Shown here: positions 7,700-17,500 of the stretch, one piece after another
Layout of the letters: each line of letters begins with the position of its first letter
Position numbering within the stretch: position 1 is the stretch's first letter
Assembly (NCBI RefSeq): GCF_030382115.1
Contig: NZ_JAUDRJ010000003.1
Location: 6,399,075 to 6,427,058 of the forward strand
DNA: 27,984 bases
Direction: 5' to 3'
Source of the DNA: Nostoc sp. GT001
GTDB taxonomy: Bacteria; Cyanobacteriota; Cyanobacteriia; Cyanobacteriales; Nostocaceae
The notes under the pieces: generated by a model
Database searches by the model: none
Told to the model about the DNA's origin: nothing
Seen by the model: only the letters and a program-made list of their open reading frames with translations
Translations under genes and position numbers: made by a program

Positions 7700-10510
7700 A
7701 TGTTTAATAAAACTAACACGAATCAAGGTAATAGCGCTCAAAATCGAGCATCGCTGATTTCATCTCAAAAAGCCATTGGAACTGTAGTAAAGCTACCAAA
7801 TAAGCTGACTACTGAAAATGCTAATAATTCTTCTTGGAATCAGGGGATTGCCTATTTTACCAGACTGGGATTGGTTAAGAAAGCGACTATTTTAGCGATC
7901 GCAATCGGTACAATACCAGTTTTGGGCATCGGTGCGATCGCTTTTGGTTTTGCCAACAAATCCATTACTAAGCAAATTACCCAATCTCAACAAGCCGAAG
8001 CCACTGGCTTGAGTGATAAAGTTAACCGCTTCATGCTGGGACGCTACGGTGATATTCAGGTAATATCAAACTTGCTATTTTTGACAAATTCTCAAGCTAG
8101 TATTAGTACTCAAGAAAAGCAAGCAGTCTTAGATCGGGTTGTCGAAGCCTACAAAGCCTATGACAGTATTGCTGTTTTCGATCGCCAAGGTAATTTGATT
8201 GTCCAGTCTACAGGCGAACCCCTGGAAAATCAAAAAGACCGTACCTTTTTTCAAGACGCTTTACAAAAAGAAACTCCTCTCATCAGCAAACCGGAAGCAG
8301 CAAAAAATACTGGTGTCGTGAGTATTTATCTAGCTGCACCTGTGAAAGAGACAAGAACGGGTCAAACTATTGGCGTCGTACAAGCACGTATGCCCGTAAA
8401 ATCTTTAGAGGAAGTTACCAAAAACTACGCAGCCAACGGACAACAATATTATTTACTCGATGCTTCAGGAACCGTTTTCTTGAGTCCCCAAAAGGAATTA
8501 TTGGGGAAAGAGGCTAAGGCAGAGTATTCTAATTTACCTAAACTGTTAGCAGCTAAAAAGGTAAATAGTTTTATAGAAGTTCCGAAAACTCACAAAAAAC
8601 AAGAACTAGTTAGCTATGTACCAGCTAGTACGATCGATGGCTTACCCGATCTAAATTGGCAGGTACTTTTAGCTACAGATACCGCAACTGTATTTGAGCC
8701 GCAAAGACAATTGTTGTGGATTATAGCCATCGGTACAGCAGTAACAGCATTGATTGTAGGTGCGATCGCATCTCGGTTAGCTAAACTGACTACACTACCA
8801 ATTCTCAATGCAACTGCGGCATTAGCAAAACTAGGTCAAGGTAAATTTAATACCCGTCTGGAAATTGAAAGAGAAGACGAATTAGGGGTATTGAGTGCAA
8901 ATATCAACCTGATGGCCGAACAATTGCAGGTCTTAGTTAAAGAACAGCAACAGGAAGTAGACGTTGAAGGGACAAAATTACTAGCAGATATTACCCTACG
9001 GATTCGGAAAGTTCTTAAAACTGAAGATATTTATCACGCCGCAGTCAAAGAAGTTCAGCGAATTCTCAAAACAGACCGGGTAATCATTTATAGTCTGAAT
9101 CCAGGTACTTTGACTGGCGCTGTCGTTGCGGAATCGTTAACTGGTAATTGGCCGGAAATGCTGGGAGTGCAAATTGATGACCCTTATTTTCGGGAACATT
9201 ATCTAGAAAGCGATCACAATGAACAAGTGCAAGCAGTTGCCGATATTCATCAAGACCAAAGCTTGAAAAATGCCGACGGTTACATCCAACTGTTGGAAAA
9301 ATTTGCTGTCAAAGGTCATTTAATCGTACCGATTCTTGCCCAAGAAAAACTTTTAGGCTTATTAATTGCTCATCATTGCGAAACTCCTCGTGTTTGGCAA
9401 CAGCCGGAAATTGACTTGTTTCAACAAATAGCAACTCAAGTCGGCTATGCCTTAGAACAAGCCAAGTTATTAGAAGAAATCGAAAAAGTCAGAAATGTAA
9501 CTATAAGTGGGTCAGACGAAACACTGCAACAACAACTTTTACAACTACTCAACGACGTAGAAGGTGCAGCCAGAGGCGATTTAACAGTGCGTGCAGATGT
9601 AACCGCTGGGGAAATTGGTACTGTTGCCGACTTCTTCAACTCCATTGTCGAAAGCCTCCGGGATATTGTTACCCAAGTTAAACAAGCTGCCATCCATGTA
9701 AATAGTGCCATTGGCTCTAACGAAGGAGCCATCCGCCACCTAGCAGAAGAAGCACTCACTCAAGCTGCCGAAATCAATCGCACCCTTGATGCTGTTGACC
9801 ACATGACCCAATCTATGCAGGCTGTAGCCGAAAGTGCCGAAAAAACTGCCTTCATTGCTAACCATGCTGCTCATACCGCTACCAAGAGTGGACACGCAAT
9901 GGATTTGACAGTACAAAACATCCTCTCTTTGCGGGAAACTGTCGGTGAAACTGCTAAGAAAGTGAAACGTTTGGGAGAGTCTTCGCAACAAATTTCTCGC
10001 GTGGTTTCTTTGATTAATCAAATAGCGATTCAAACTAACTTGCTTGCTATTAATGCCGGTATAGAAGCAGCACGTGCGGGTGAAGAAGGTCAAGGTTTTG
10101 CCGTAGTGGCTGAAGAAGTCGGCGAACTAGCAGTCAGGAGTGCCGCCGCAACCCAAGAAATTGAACAAATTGTTGAAAATATCCAACGAGAAACCAGTGA
10201 AGTAGTGCAAGCAATGGAAATAGGTACTACCCAAGTGGTAGAAGGTACTCGAATTGTGGAGGAAGCTAAACAAAGTCTGAGTGAAATTTTGGATGTATCT
10301 TCTCAAATTGACTTCTTAGTGCAGTCGATTTCCACTGCAACTGCATCTCAGGTTGAAACATCACAAAGTGTTAGCCAATTGATGAAAGATATCGCTGCTA
10401 TATCACAACGTACTAGCGATTCTTCTCGCCAAGTTTCTGAATCTCTGCAACAAACTGTGGATATTTCCCAGCAGTTGCAAGAGACTGTCGAGGCTTTCAA
10501 AGTTAGTTAA
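7700..10510 (+). CDS. Methyl-accepting chemotaxis protein with Cache, HAMP and GAF domains
   Basis: A 936-residue membrane receptor. Order seen: a cytoplasmic N-terminal tail (1-59), TM1 (about 61-86), an extracytoplasmic Cache-type sensor (about 90-335, with [17 protein letters not shown] and the membrane-distal RTFFQDAL block), TM2 (about 337-358), HAMP (about 360-412), a GAF domain (about 428-590), a possible second HAMP-like stretch (about 612-660), and the MCP signalling hairpin (about 670-936) with its tip [33 protein letters not shown]. The GAF domain closely resembles cyanobacteriochrome GAFs ([24 protein letters not shown]), but the usual bilin-attaching Cys-His is Gly-Tyr (527-528), so a covalent bilin is unlikely at that site. 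AGGAGA upstream of ATG 7700 supports the start. It is the PixJ/PilJ/HmpD-position receptor of the operon. Confidence 0.92.
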   Translation: MFNKTNTNQGNSAQNRASLISSQKAIGTVVKLPNKLTTENANNSSWNQGIAYFTRLGLVKKATILAIAIGTIPVLGIGAIAFGFANKSITKQITQSQQAEATGLSDKVNRFMLGRYGDIQVISNLLFLTNSQASISTQEKQAVLDRVVEAYKAYDSIAVFDRQGNLIVQSTGEPLENQKDRTFFQDALQKETPLISKPEAAKNTGVVSIYLAAPVKETRTGQTIGVVQARMPVKSLEEVTKNYAANGQQYYLLDASGTVFLSPQKELLGKEAKAEYSNLPKLLAAKKVNSFIEVPKTHKKQELVSYVPASTIDGLPDLNWQVLLATDTATVFEPQRQLLWIIAIGTAVTALIVGAIASRLAKLTTLPILNATAALAKLGQGKFNTRLEIEREDELGVLSANINLMAEQLQVLVKEQQQEVDVEGTKLLADITLRIRKVLKTEDIYHAAVKEVQRILKTDRVIIYSLNPGTLTGAVVAESLTGNWPEMLGVQIDDPYFREHYLESDHNEQVQAVADIHQDQSLKNADGYIQLLEKFAVKGHLIVPILAQEKLLGLLIAHHCETPRVWQQPEIDLFQQIATQVGYALEQAKLLEEIEKVRNVTISGSDETLQQQLLQLLNDVEGAARGDLTVRADVTAGEIGTVADFFNSIVESLRDIVTQVKQAAIHVNSAIGSNEGAIRHLAEEALTQAAEINRTLDAVDHMTQSMQAVAESAEKTAFIANHAAHTATKSGHAMDLTVQNILSLRETVGETAKKVKRLGESSQQISRVVSLINQIAIQTNLLAINAGIEAARAGEEGQGFAVVAEEVGELAVRSAAATQEIEQIVENIQRETSEVVQAMEIGTTQVVEGTRIVEEAKQSLSEILDVSSQIDFLVQSISTATASQVETSQSVSQLMKDIAAISQRTSDSSRQVSESLQQTVDISQQLQETVEAFKVS

Positions 10511-10659
10511 GTTTGTCATTTGTCATTTGTCCTTTGCTAGTGACGAATACTTCTCTACGAGAGGCTATGCCAACGACTACGCGGTAGTTGAATCTCGACT
10601 TCGCTCGATTTCCGCGCAGTCGAAACTCAGTACAAGTGACGAATGACCATGCAAATTTT

Positions 10660-10716
10660 AATTTTAGATTTTAGATTTTGGATTGAAAAAAAATCTAAAA
10701 TCTAAAATCCAAAATT
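10660..10716. repeat. Large AT-rich hairpin inside the operon
   Basis: A 25-bp arm (10660-10684) made of repeated ATTTTAG/GATTTTG-like units pairs with 10692-10716 across a 7-nt loop, with two mismatches that would be G-U pairs in RNA. It sits in the 234-bp gap between the receptor and kinase genes, the only large gap in the operon. The gap also holds GTCATTT-type heptamers at 10515-10535, with inverted relatives near 10718-10740, and a dispersed CTACGCGGTAG-type repeat. Confidence 0.75.
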
Positions 10717-10744
10717 GATTGACCAATGACTAAGGACAAAAACC

Positions 10745-13700
10745 ATGCTACAAGACAAAGAACTAGAAATCCAGATGCAGTTTCTGGAAGAAGCAACGGA
10801 TTACTTAAATACCTTAGAAGGGGTATTGCTGGAAATCGATACTAGTAACCGCATCGATTTGGATAAAATCAATGCTGCACTCCGGGCCACTCATTCTATA
10901 AAAGGTGGCGCGGGGATGATGGGATTTAAATCGCTAAGTGATTTATCTCACCGTCTGGAAGATTCCTTTAAAGTTTTAAAAACTAAAAAAAATTCTTTAG
11001 AAATTGATACTCAGTTGCAAAGTTTATTGCTATCTGGAGTTGATTGGCTGCGTCAAATTGTCGAATTGCTTGCAGAAGGGAATGTTGTCGAAGATCAGTG
11101 GTTAGCAACTTTTTGTTATCCCATCTTCGATGAGTTGCACGATCGCTTGGGCGACCCCACCCCAGAAGATGCCTCAACTATGCTATCCCCAGAGGACGGG
11201 CAAGACGTTATCCCTTTGCTATTTGCCACAGAAGTAGAAGAGTGTTTGCAGCGTCTAGAATCTATCTTGGCAGATAGCGAACAAGCCGGATTGCATGAAG
11301 AAATTGCAATCCTGGCAGCTGAATTAGGCGGTTTGGGTGAAATGCTCCAGTTGCCAGCTTTTAGCAAGCTTTGTCAGTCGGTAACGCAGCACTTGGAAAC
11401 TGTTAGTAGCGATCGCATTCCCGAAATTGCCCAATTAGCATTGCAAGCATGGCGGCGATCGCAAGCTTTGGTGCTGACGAATCAGCTAGATAGCTTACCT
11501 ACAGAAATTGACTTGAGTAGTTCTACGCAATCTCTGCCGCTATTACCAGCAGAAGTGATACCACAACTTCTCCCTACAGATGTCCTCGACACAGAAGTAG
11601 CGTCAACAGCGATTTGGCAAGCAGAGATAACTCCAGAAACTTGGGTTAAAGATGAAGAGTTGGCGCAGCCCACCGCAGGTATCGCAGCCAATTTTACATT
11701 TGTAGATGCAGAATTTGCCGATGATGTAAATGCTGTCAATGTCACTGAACACAATACAATATTTGCTAAAGAAGAAAATCCCCCAGATGCCAAACTGAGC
11801 GAAGGTAAAGGAGAGCCAGTTGCCGTTGCTAAAGAAAGAGAAATTCATGAAAATAGCGTTCGAGTTCCTAGCAAACAGCTAGAGCAAATTAATGATTTAT
11901 TTGGCGAACTAATTGTTCAGCGAAATGGCTTAAACTCGCAATTAGAAAGATTACGCAAACTCGTTCGCAACCTCAACCAGCGAGTCCAAATTCTCGACCG
12001 CGAAAACCAGGAATTACGTATAGTTTCTGACAAAATTTCCACTCAAGCTACCATGTTTAATGGGGCGCATCTACAAGCTGAAAATGGCCACCAAGTAGAA
12101 GGTACAAACACAGAATTTGATGCCTTAGAAATGGATCGCTATAACGAATTAAACCTGCGATCGCAGGAAGTTATGGAAACCATTGTTCAGGTACAGGAAG
12201 TCACAACAGATGTGCAACTCAGTGTAGATGATACAGATCATATTGCTCGTAAACTAAACAAAACATCGAAACAATTACAAACCAAGCTAAATCACATCCG
12301 AATGCGGCCGCTTTCCGATTTAATCGAACGTTTTCCCAGAGCTTTACGCGATTTAAATGTCGAGTATGGCAAAAATGTTCAGTTAAAAATTGAAGGTGGC
12401 AACACTTTAATTGAACGCAGCATTTTAGAAGCTTTAAACGAACCTTTAATGCACCTATTAAGGAATGCTTTCGATCATGGTATCGAAGACTCTGCCACGC
12501 GTCGCCTTTTGGGGAAACCAGAACAAGGATTAATTGAAATTACAGCTACTCACCGCAGCAATCGCACCATTATCACTATCCGTGATGATGGTTGGGGCAT
12601 TTCTCTGGAGAAAATTCGCACCCGCGCCTTAGCTATGGGATTAGATGCTTCTCTACTCGCTAATGCTAGTGATGAAGAACTATTATCACTAATTTTTGAA
12701 CCAGGGTTTACCACCTCCGAACAAGTCACAGCATTATCTGGTCGCGGTGTCGGTATGGATGTGGTTCGCAACAACCTCAAACTAATTCGAGGAGATGTGA
12801 AAGTTGATACGGAACCAGGAGTTGGTACTACCTTCACCTTATCACTACCCTTTACACTTTCCGTTGCACGAGTTCTGCTGGTAGAAATCAATAAAATTCT
12901 ATTAGCATTTCCCACAGATGTCATTTCAGAAATATCTTTGCTTCAAGACGAGCGAGTTTTTGAAATGGCTGGTAGCGAAGTTTTAAATTGGCAAGGAACC
13001 ATGCTGCCACTGATTCGCTTAACTCGTTATTTAGAGTTTAATTGCCTACGCTACGATAGCGCAGAGTTAGAAATTCCGGCAGCTATTAGTACTAACAGTG
13101 TGTTAGTAGTCAAAGGTAATAATCAGCCAGTAGCCATCCAAATAGATCGTTGCTGGGGCGAACAAGAAGTTGCGATTCGCCAAGTTGAAGGGAATATACC
13201 TTTACCTGAAGGCTTTAGCAACTGCACAATTCTCGGAGATGGTCGAGTCGTGCCACTAGTTAATGTTAATGAGTTGCTGTATTGGATTGCTACAAATAAA
13301 AAGACTCCTAGAGGTACTCAATTACCATCAGCAAGGTTAAAAACACCGTTCCTGATATTTGATGAAGAGAAACTGTCAGCAGCATCTATTAAGCAGAAAG
13401 GCACAATTTTAATCGTAGATGACTCGATTAATGTTCGCCGCTTTTTAGCCCTGACCCTTGAAAAAGGAGGGTATCAAGTAGAGCAAGCTAAAGATGGTCA
13501 AGATGCCTTAGAAAAACTTCATAGTGGATTGAAGGTTGAGGCAGTAATTTGTGATATTGAAATGCCGCGCCTTGATGGCTATGGCTTTTTAGGTAAGGTA
13601 AATTCAGACGTTGATACAAAAAATATTCCAGTTGCAATGCTGACTTCTCGTAGCAGCAATAAACATCGGCAACTAGCTATGCAATTGGGGGCGCGGGCTT

Positions 13701-13789
13701 ACTTTTCTAAACCTTATAACGAACAAGAATTACTCCAAACGCTGGAGGAAATAATCCGTAATGTGGCAGAAAAAGCAGCTTCTAATTGA
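10745..13789 (+). CDS. CheA-type hybrid histidine kinase with C-terminal receiver (PixL/PilL/HmpE type)
   Basis: A 1014-residue kinase. Domains: an N-terminal Hpt with phospho-acceptor H50 in LRATHSIKGGAGMMGF; a second Hpt-like helical segment (about 155-230, AAELGGLGEMLQLPAFSKL) that lacks the His; an acidic variable linker; a dimerisation helical region with HIRMRPLSDL (about 515-525); the ATPase domain with N-box HLLRNAFDHGIED (about 569-581), G1 box IRDDGWGIS and the SGRGVGMDVV box; a CheW-like domain (about 700-860); and a C-terminal receiver (885-1014) with phospho-acceptor D937 in ICDIEMP and the SKPY lysine. It is the kinase of the operon, expected to be controlled by the upstream MCP through CheW and to phosphorylate the CheY and PatA-like regulators. 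A hairpin terminator follows. Confidence 0.95.
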   Translation: MLQDKELEIQMQFLEEATDYLNTLEGVLLEIDTSNRIDLDKINAALRATHSIKGGAGMMGFKSLSDLSHRLEDSFKVLKTKKNSLEIDTQLQSLLLSGVDWLRQIVELLAEGNVVEDQWLATFCYPIFDELHDRLGDPTPEDASTMLSPEDGQDVIPLLFATEVEECLQRLESILADSEQAGLHEEIAILAAELGGLGEMLQLPAFSKLCQSVTQHLETVSSDRIPEIAQLALQAWRRSQALVLTNQLDSLPTEIDLSSSTQSLPLLPAEVIPQLLPTDVLDTEVASTAIWQAEITPETWVKDEELAQPTAGIAANFTFVDAEFADDVNAVNVTEHNTIFAKEENPPDAKLSEGKGEPVAVAKEREIHENSVRVPSKQLEQINDLFGELIVQRNGLNSQLERLRKLVRNLNQRVQILDRENQELRIVSDKISTQATMFNGAHLQAENGHQVEGTNTEFDALEMDRYNELNLRSQEVMETIVQVQEVTTDVQLSVDDTDHIARKLNKTSKQLQTKLNHIRMRPLSDLIERFPRALRDLNVEYGKNVQLKIEGGNTLIERSILEALNEPLMHLLRNAFDHGIEDSATRRLLGKPEQGLIEITATHRSNRTIITIRDDGWGISLEKIRTRALAMGLDASLLANASDEELLSLIFEPGFTTSEQVTALSGRGVGMDVVRNNLKLIRGDVKVDTEPGVGTTFTLSLPFTLSVARVLLVEINKILLAFPTDVISEISLLQDERVFEMAGSEVLNWQGTMLPLIRLTRYLEFNCLRYDSAELEIPAAISTNSVLVVKGNNQPVAIQIDRCWGEQEVAIRQVEGNIPLPEGFSNCTILGDGRVVPLVNVNELLYWIATNKKTPRGTQLPSARLKTPFLIFDEEKLSAASIKQKGTILIVDDSINVRRFLALTLEKGGYQVEQAKDGQDALEKLHSGLKVEAVICDIEMPRLDGYGFLGKVNSDVDTKNIPVAMLTSRSSNKHRQLAMQLGARAYFSKPYNEQELLQTLEEIIRNVAEKAASN

Positions 13790-13822
13790 TAATTAATAAT
13801 TAGGTTTAATATATTTTTTTAT

Positions 13823-13850
13823 GGTGCGTTATGCCAAAGGCTAACGCACC
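13823..13850 (+). terminator. Hairpin terminator after the CheA-like gene
   Basis: GGTGCGTTA-T-GCC (13823-13835) pairs with GGC-TAACGCACC (13839-13850) with one bulged T and a 3-nt AAA loop, followed by GTTTGTTTTA. It lies 33 bp after the operon's last stop codon. The same sequence type is also a dispersed GTGCGTTAxGCxxxxGCTAACGCAC repeat in cyanobacteria, so it may serve both roles. The remaining gap to 14062 holds dispersed repeats (for example ACTTCGACTAGGCTCAGTG). Confidence 0.7.
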
Positions 13851-14062
13851 GTTTGTTTTATAATGCCTTGGCGATTATAAATCGCGGCTACACAGACTTG
13901 TGTTGAGCGGAGTCGAAATACAAAACCCGCACTTCGACTAGGCTCAGTGACCACCTGCGCGGGTTAAAAAACTGAGTTATATCAGTAATCGCCTAGCTTT
14001 TGCGTCATACTATTTATGTCAATTGAAATAATTTCTACATAAACTCAATTTGTAGTGAATTT

Positions 14063-14503
14063 ATGGTAACTGTAACATTGACGGCTGTTGCTACTGCGAT
14101 CGCTACTACACTTTGGACTAAAGCACAGGAGAAAATCGGCGAAAATATTGGTGATGCTACATGGACGCTAAGTAGCAAGTTAATAGAAAAGCTCCGCCAA
14201 AAGAATAAATCGCCATTACTCACCAGTGCTGTAGACGGAAATGAACCGCAGCGTTTAGATTATGGTCAAGCAGTGCTAGAACTGAAAGCAGCAGCAGACG
14301 CAGACTCAGAAATTGCTCAAGCTGTTGTAAAAGTGGAAGCAGCAGCAAAAGCAGAGCCAAAACTCACTCAAAAAATTCAAGAAATCGAAGATACCCTCAA
14401 GTCTCAACAGCCAACTATTCAAAATCTGACGCAGCTAGCAGAAAAAATTGGGGTTGTAAATCAAGGACAGATAAATAACCAAACTAATAACTTCACCTTT
14501 TGA
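14063..14503 (+). CDS. Small protein in frame with the following NACHT gene (probable N-terminal part)
   Basis: A 146-residue open frame not matched to a named family. It begins with a hydrophobic/amphipathic stretch (VTLTAVATAIATTLWTKA, about 3-22), followed by an Ala/Lys/Glu-rich, probably all-helical body, and ends in a low-complexity Asn/Gln tail (GVVNQGQINNQTNNFTF, 130-146). The stop TGA at 14501-14503 is directly followed, in the same frame and without another stop, by LQSSQGEDGTKLTPDDWRKICREM, which runs into the NACHT protein. So this may be the N-terminal (effector-like) part of one long protein interrupted by a nonsense codon, or a separate small partner protein. ATG 14063 has no strong ribosome-binding site. 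Confidence 0.65.
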   Translation: MVTVTLTAVATAIATTLWTKAQEKIGENIGDATWTLSSKLIEKLRQKNKSPLLTSAVDGNEPQRLDYGQAVLELKAAADADSEIAQAVVKVEAAAKAEPKLTQKIQEIEDTLKSQQPTIQNLTQLAEKIGVVNQGQINNQTNNFTF

Positions 14504-14572
14504 CTACAGTCGTCTCAAGGGGAGGATGGGACAAAGTTAACTCCCGATGACTGGCGTAAAATCTGCCGTGAA

Positions 14573-17500
14573 ATGCTGGCAGAACGGCGAAAGCTGACTA
14601 CAAATCCTCTGACATCAACTGAAGGAGTCGCTCTGCAAGTTGATGATGTTTACGTACCACTAGGATTAGTTGAGCGCAAAAAACCATCCAAGCCTCAAGG
14701 TGATATTTCTCCAGAACAGGGTTCAGAACTGTACAAGGAGACAGAAATCACCAAAACATTTGAGCATGATGCTTTTCTTGAAGAAGTTCTCAAACAGCAG
14801 AAAACGCCTAAAAGTAAAGGTAAGCGAATTACGATTATTGGCGAACCAGGAGCAGGAAAGACAACACTATTACAGCAGATTGCTGATTGGGTATCTCATG
14901 AGATTGACCAATCGATTGTCATTTGGGTATCTTTAGCAGATTTGCGACAGAAGGAACTAAAATCTTATCTGTTTGAAATTTGGTTAACTCAGGTTGCTGA
15001 AAAAACAGGTAAAGCTGAACCCACTGAGCAACTGAAGAATGATTTGGTTGCTCTATTTAATCAAAATAATGTCTGGCTGCTGCTAGATGGGTTAGATGAA
15101 ATGTCTGCATCTTCAGGTAATCCTCTCACAGAAATTGCACGACAATTCCGTGAAGTCAGGTTAATTTCTCAAGCGCGAATTGTGCTGACCTGTCGGGTTA
15201 ATCTGTGGGATGGCAGCACTAATGCACTTGATGATTTTGATACCTATCGCAGTTTAGATTTTTCTTATCCACAACAGGTAGAGAAATTTATTCATAAATG
15301 GTTCGCTGCTAATCGAGAAAAAGGGGAGCAGTTATGTACTGCGTTGAAAGAATTAGGTAAGGAACGGATTCAGGATTTAGTGAAAAATCCTCTGCGGTTG
15401 ACACTGCTGTGTTTGAATTGGCAATCAGGAAAAGGTAAATTACCGGATACTCAAGCGGGACTCTATCAGCAATTTGTAGATGACTTCTACAAGTGGAAAA
15501 AAGATGAATTTGCTACAACATCTGAACAGCGTCAGCAACTCAATTTCAAATTAGGCGAATTAGCTAAAGAAGCAATAGACAAAGAAACAACCCGTTTTCG
15601 GTTGCGGGAGAATTTTGTTAGTCAGTTTTTGGGGAATGCTGATGACGAAAAGTCGCTGCTGAAATTGGCTCTAAATCGCGGCTGGTTGAACTGTGTCGGG
15701 ATAGATCCGAATAGAAAACCTGTTTACGCTTTCTTTCATGCTTCATTTCAAGAGTACTTTGCTGCTATAGCAATTGATGACTGGCATTTTTTTCTTAACC
15801 TTGTTCCTAAAAATCTCAGTCAAGGAACTTATCGTATCTTTGAAGCGCAATGGAAGCAGACAATATTACTTTGGTTGGGACGAGAAGAAGAAAATCTCAA
15901 ACAGCAAAAGCAACAGTTTATCGATGCTTTAGTTAGTTTTAAATATGGATGTCGAAAATTTTATAAATATCGTGCCTATTTTTTAGCCGCCGCAGGAATT
16001 GTAGAGTTTAGAGATTATTTTAAAGCAGATGAAATAGTAACACAAATTTTAAAGTGGATAATTTATAGTCCGAGTCCAATCAAAGAGGAAGCTAGGTCAG
16101 CACTGCAACAAACGGGCCGCACAAAAGCGATCGCCGCCTTGGTGCAACTGCTGCAATCAATTACTGTGTTTGACTCCACCCGTATACAGGCAGCATCAAG
16201 CTTAGGGGAGATCGACCCTGGCAATGAAATTGCGATCGCAGCTTTGGAACAACTGTTGCAATCAATTACTGTGTTTGACTCTACCCGTATACAGGCAGCA
16301 AAAAGCTTAGGGAAAATCGACCCTGGTAATAAAATAGCGATTGCCGCCTTGGTGAAACTGCTGCAATCAACTACTGTGGCTGGCGAGACCCGTTGGCAGA
16401 TCGCATTAAGTTTAGCGCTAATTTGCACAGGCACAGGCAATGAAATAGCGATCGCCGCCTTGGTGCAACTGCTGCAATCAACTACTGTGGATGACTCCAC
16501 CCGTATGGTGGCAGTATGTAGCTTAGCGCTAATTGGCACTGGCACAGGCAATGAAATTGTGATTGCCACCTTAGTGCAACTGCTGCAATCAACTACTGTG
16601 GATGACTCCATCCGTAAGCAGGCAGCATTAAACTTAGCGCTAATCGGCACTGGCAATGAAATAGCGATCGCTGCCTTGGTGCAACTGCTGCAATCAACTA
16701 CTATGGATGACTTCACCCGTAAAGAGGCAGCATCTATCTTAGGGAAAATTGACCCTGGCAATGAAATAGCGAGCGCAGCTTTGGTGCAACTGCTGCAATC
16801 AACTACTGTGGATGATTCCACCCGTTGGCGGGCAGTATCAAGCTTAGGGCAAATCGGCACTGGCAATGAAATAGCGATCGCCGCTTTGGTGCAACTGCTG
16901 CAATCAACTACTGTGGATGACTTCACTCGTAAGCAGGTAGCAGAAAGCTTAGGGCAAATCGGCACTGGCAATGAAATAGCGATCGCCGCTTTGGTGCAAC
17001 TGCTGCAATCAACTACTGTGGATGACTTCACTCGTAAGCAGGTAGCAGAAAGCTTAGGGCAAATCGGCACTGGCAATGAAATAGCGATCGCAGCTTTGGT
17101 GCAACTGCTGCAATCAACTACTGTGGATGATTCCACCCGTTGGCGGGCAGTATCAAGCTTAGGGCAAATCGGCACTGGCAATGAAATAGCGATCGCAGCT
17201 TTGGTGCAACTGCTGCAATCAACTACTGTGGATGACTTCACTCGGAAGCAGGTAGCAGAAAGCTTAGGGCAAATCGGCACTGGCAATGAAATTGCGATCG
17301 CCGCCTTGGTTCAACTGCTGCAATCAACTACTGTGGATGACTACACTCGTAGGCAGGCAGCATCAAGCTTAGGGGAAATTATACAGGATAATCAGCATCG
17401 CATTGCGTTAGTCAAAGCTTTAAGTGGTTATCGGCAATTGAATGGTGAATACTACGATTTAGCCTGGAAATGTGCCCAGAATATGCCTTACCCCGATTTC

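Noticed and set aside
10983..12924. Several minus-strand frames of 64-124 residues under the CheA-like gene
   Set aside because: They lie opposite a clearly coding kinase gene with all domain motifs in place and show no own signatures.
16063..17286. A 407-residue open frame antisense to the NACHT repeats
   Set aside because: It is a mirror of the near-identical coding repeats: a stop-free phase repeated every 105 bp stays open by construction. The sense strand encodes a clear NACHT-HEAT protein.
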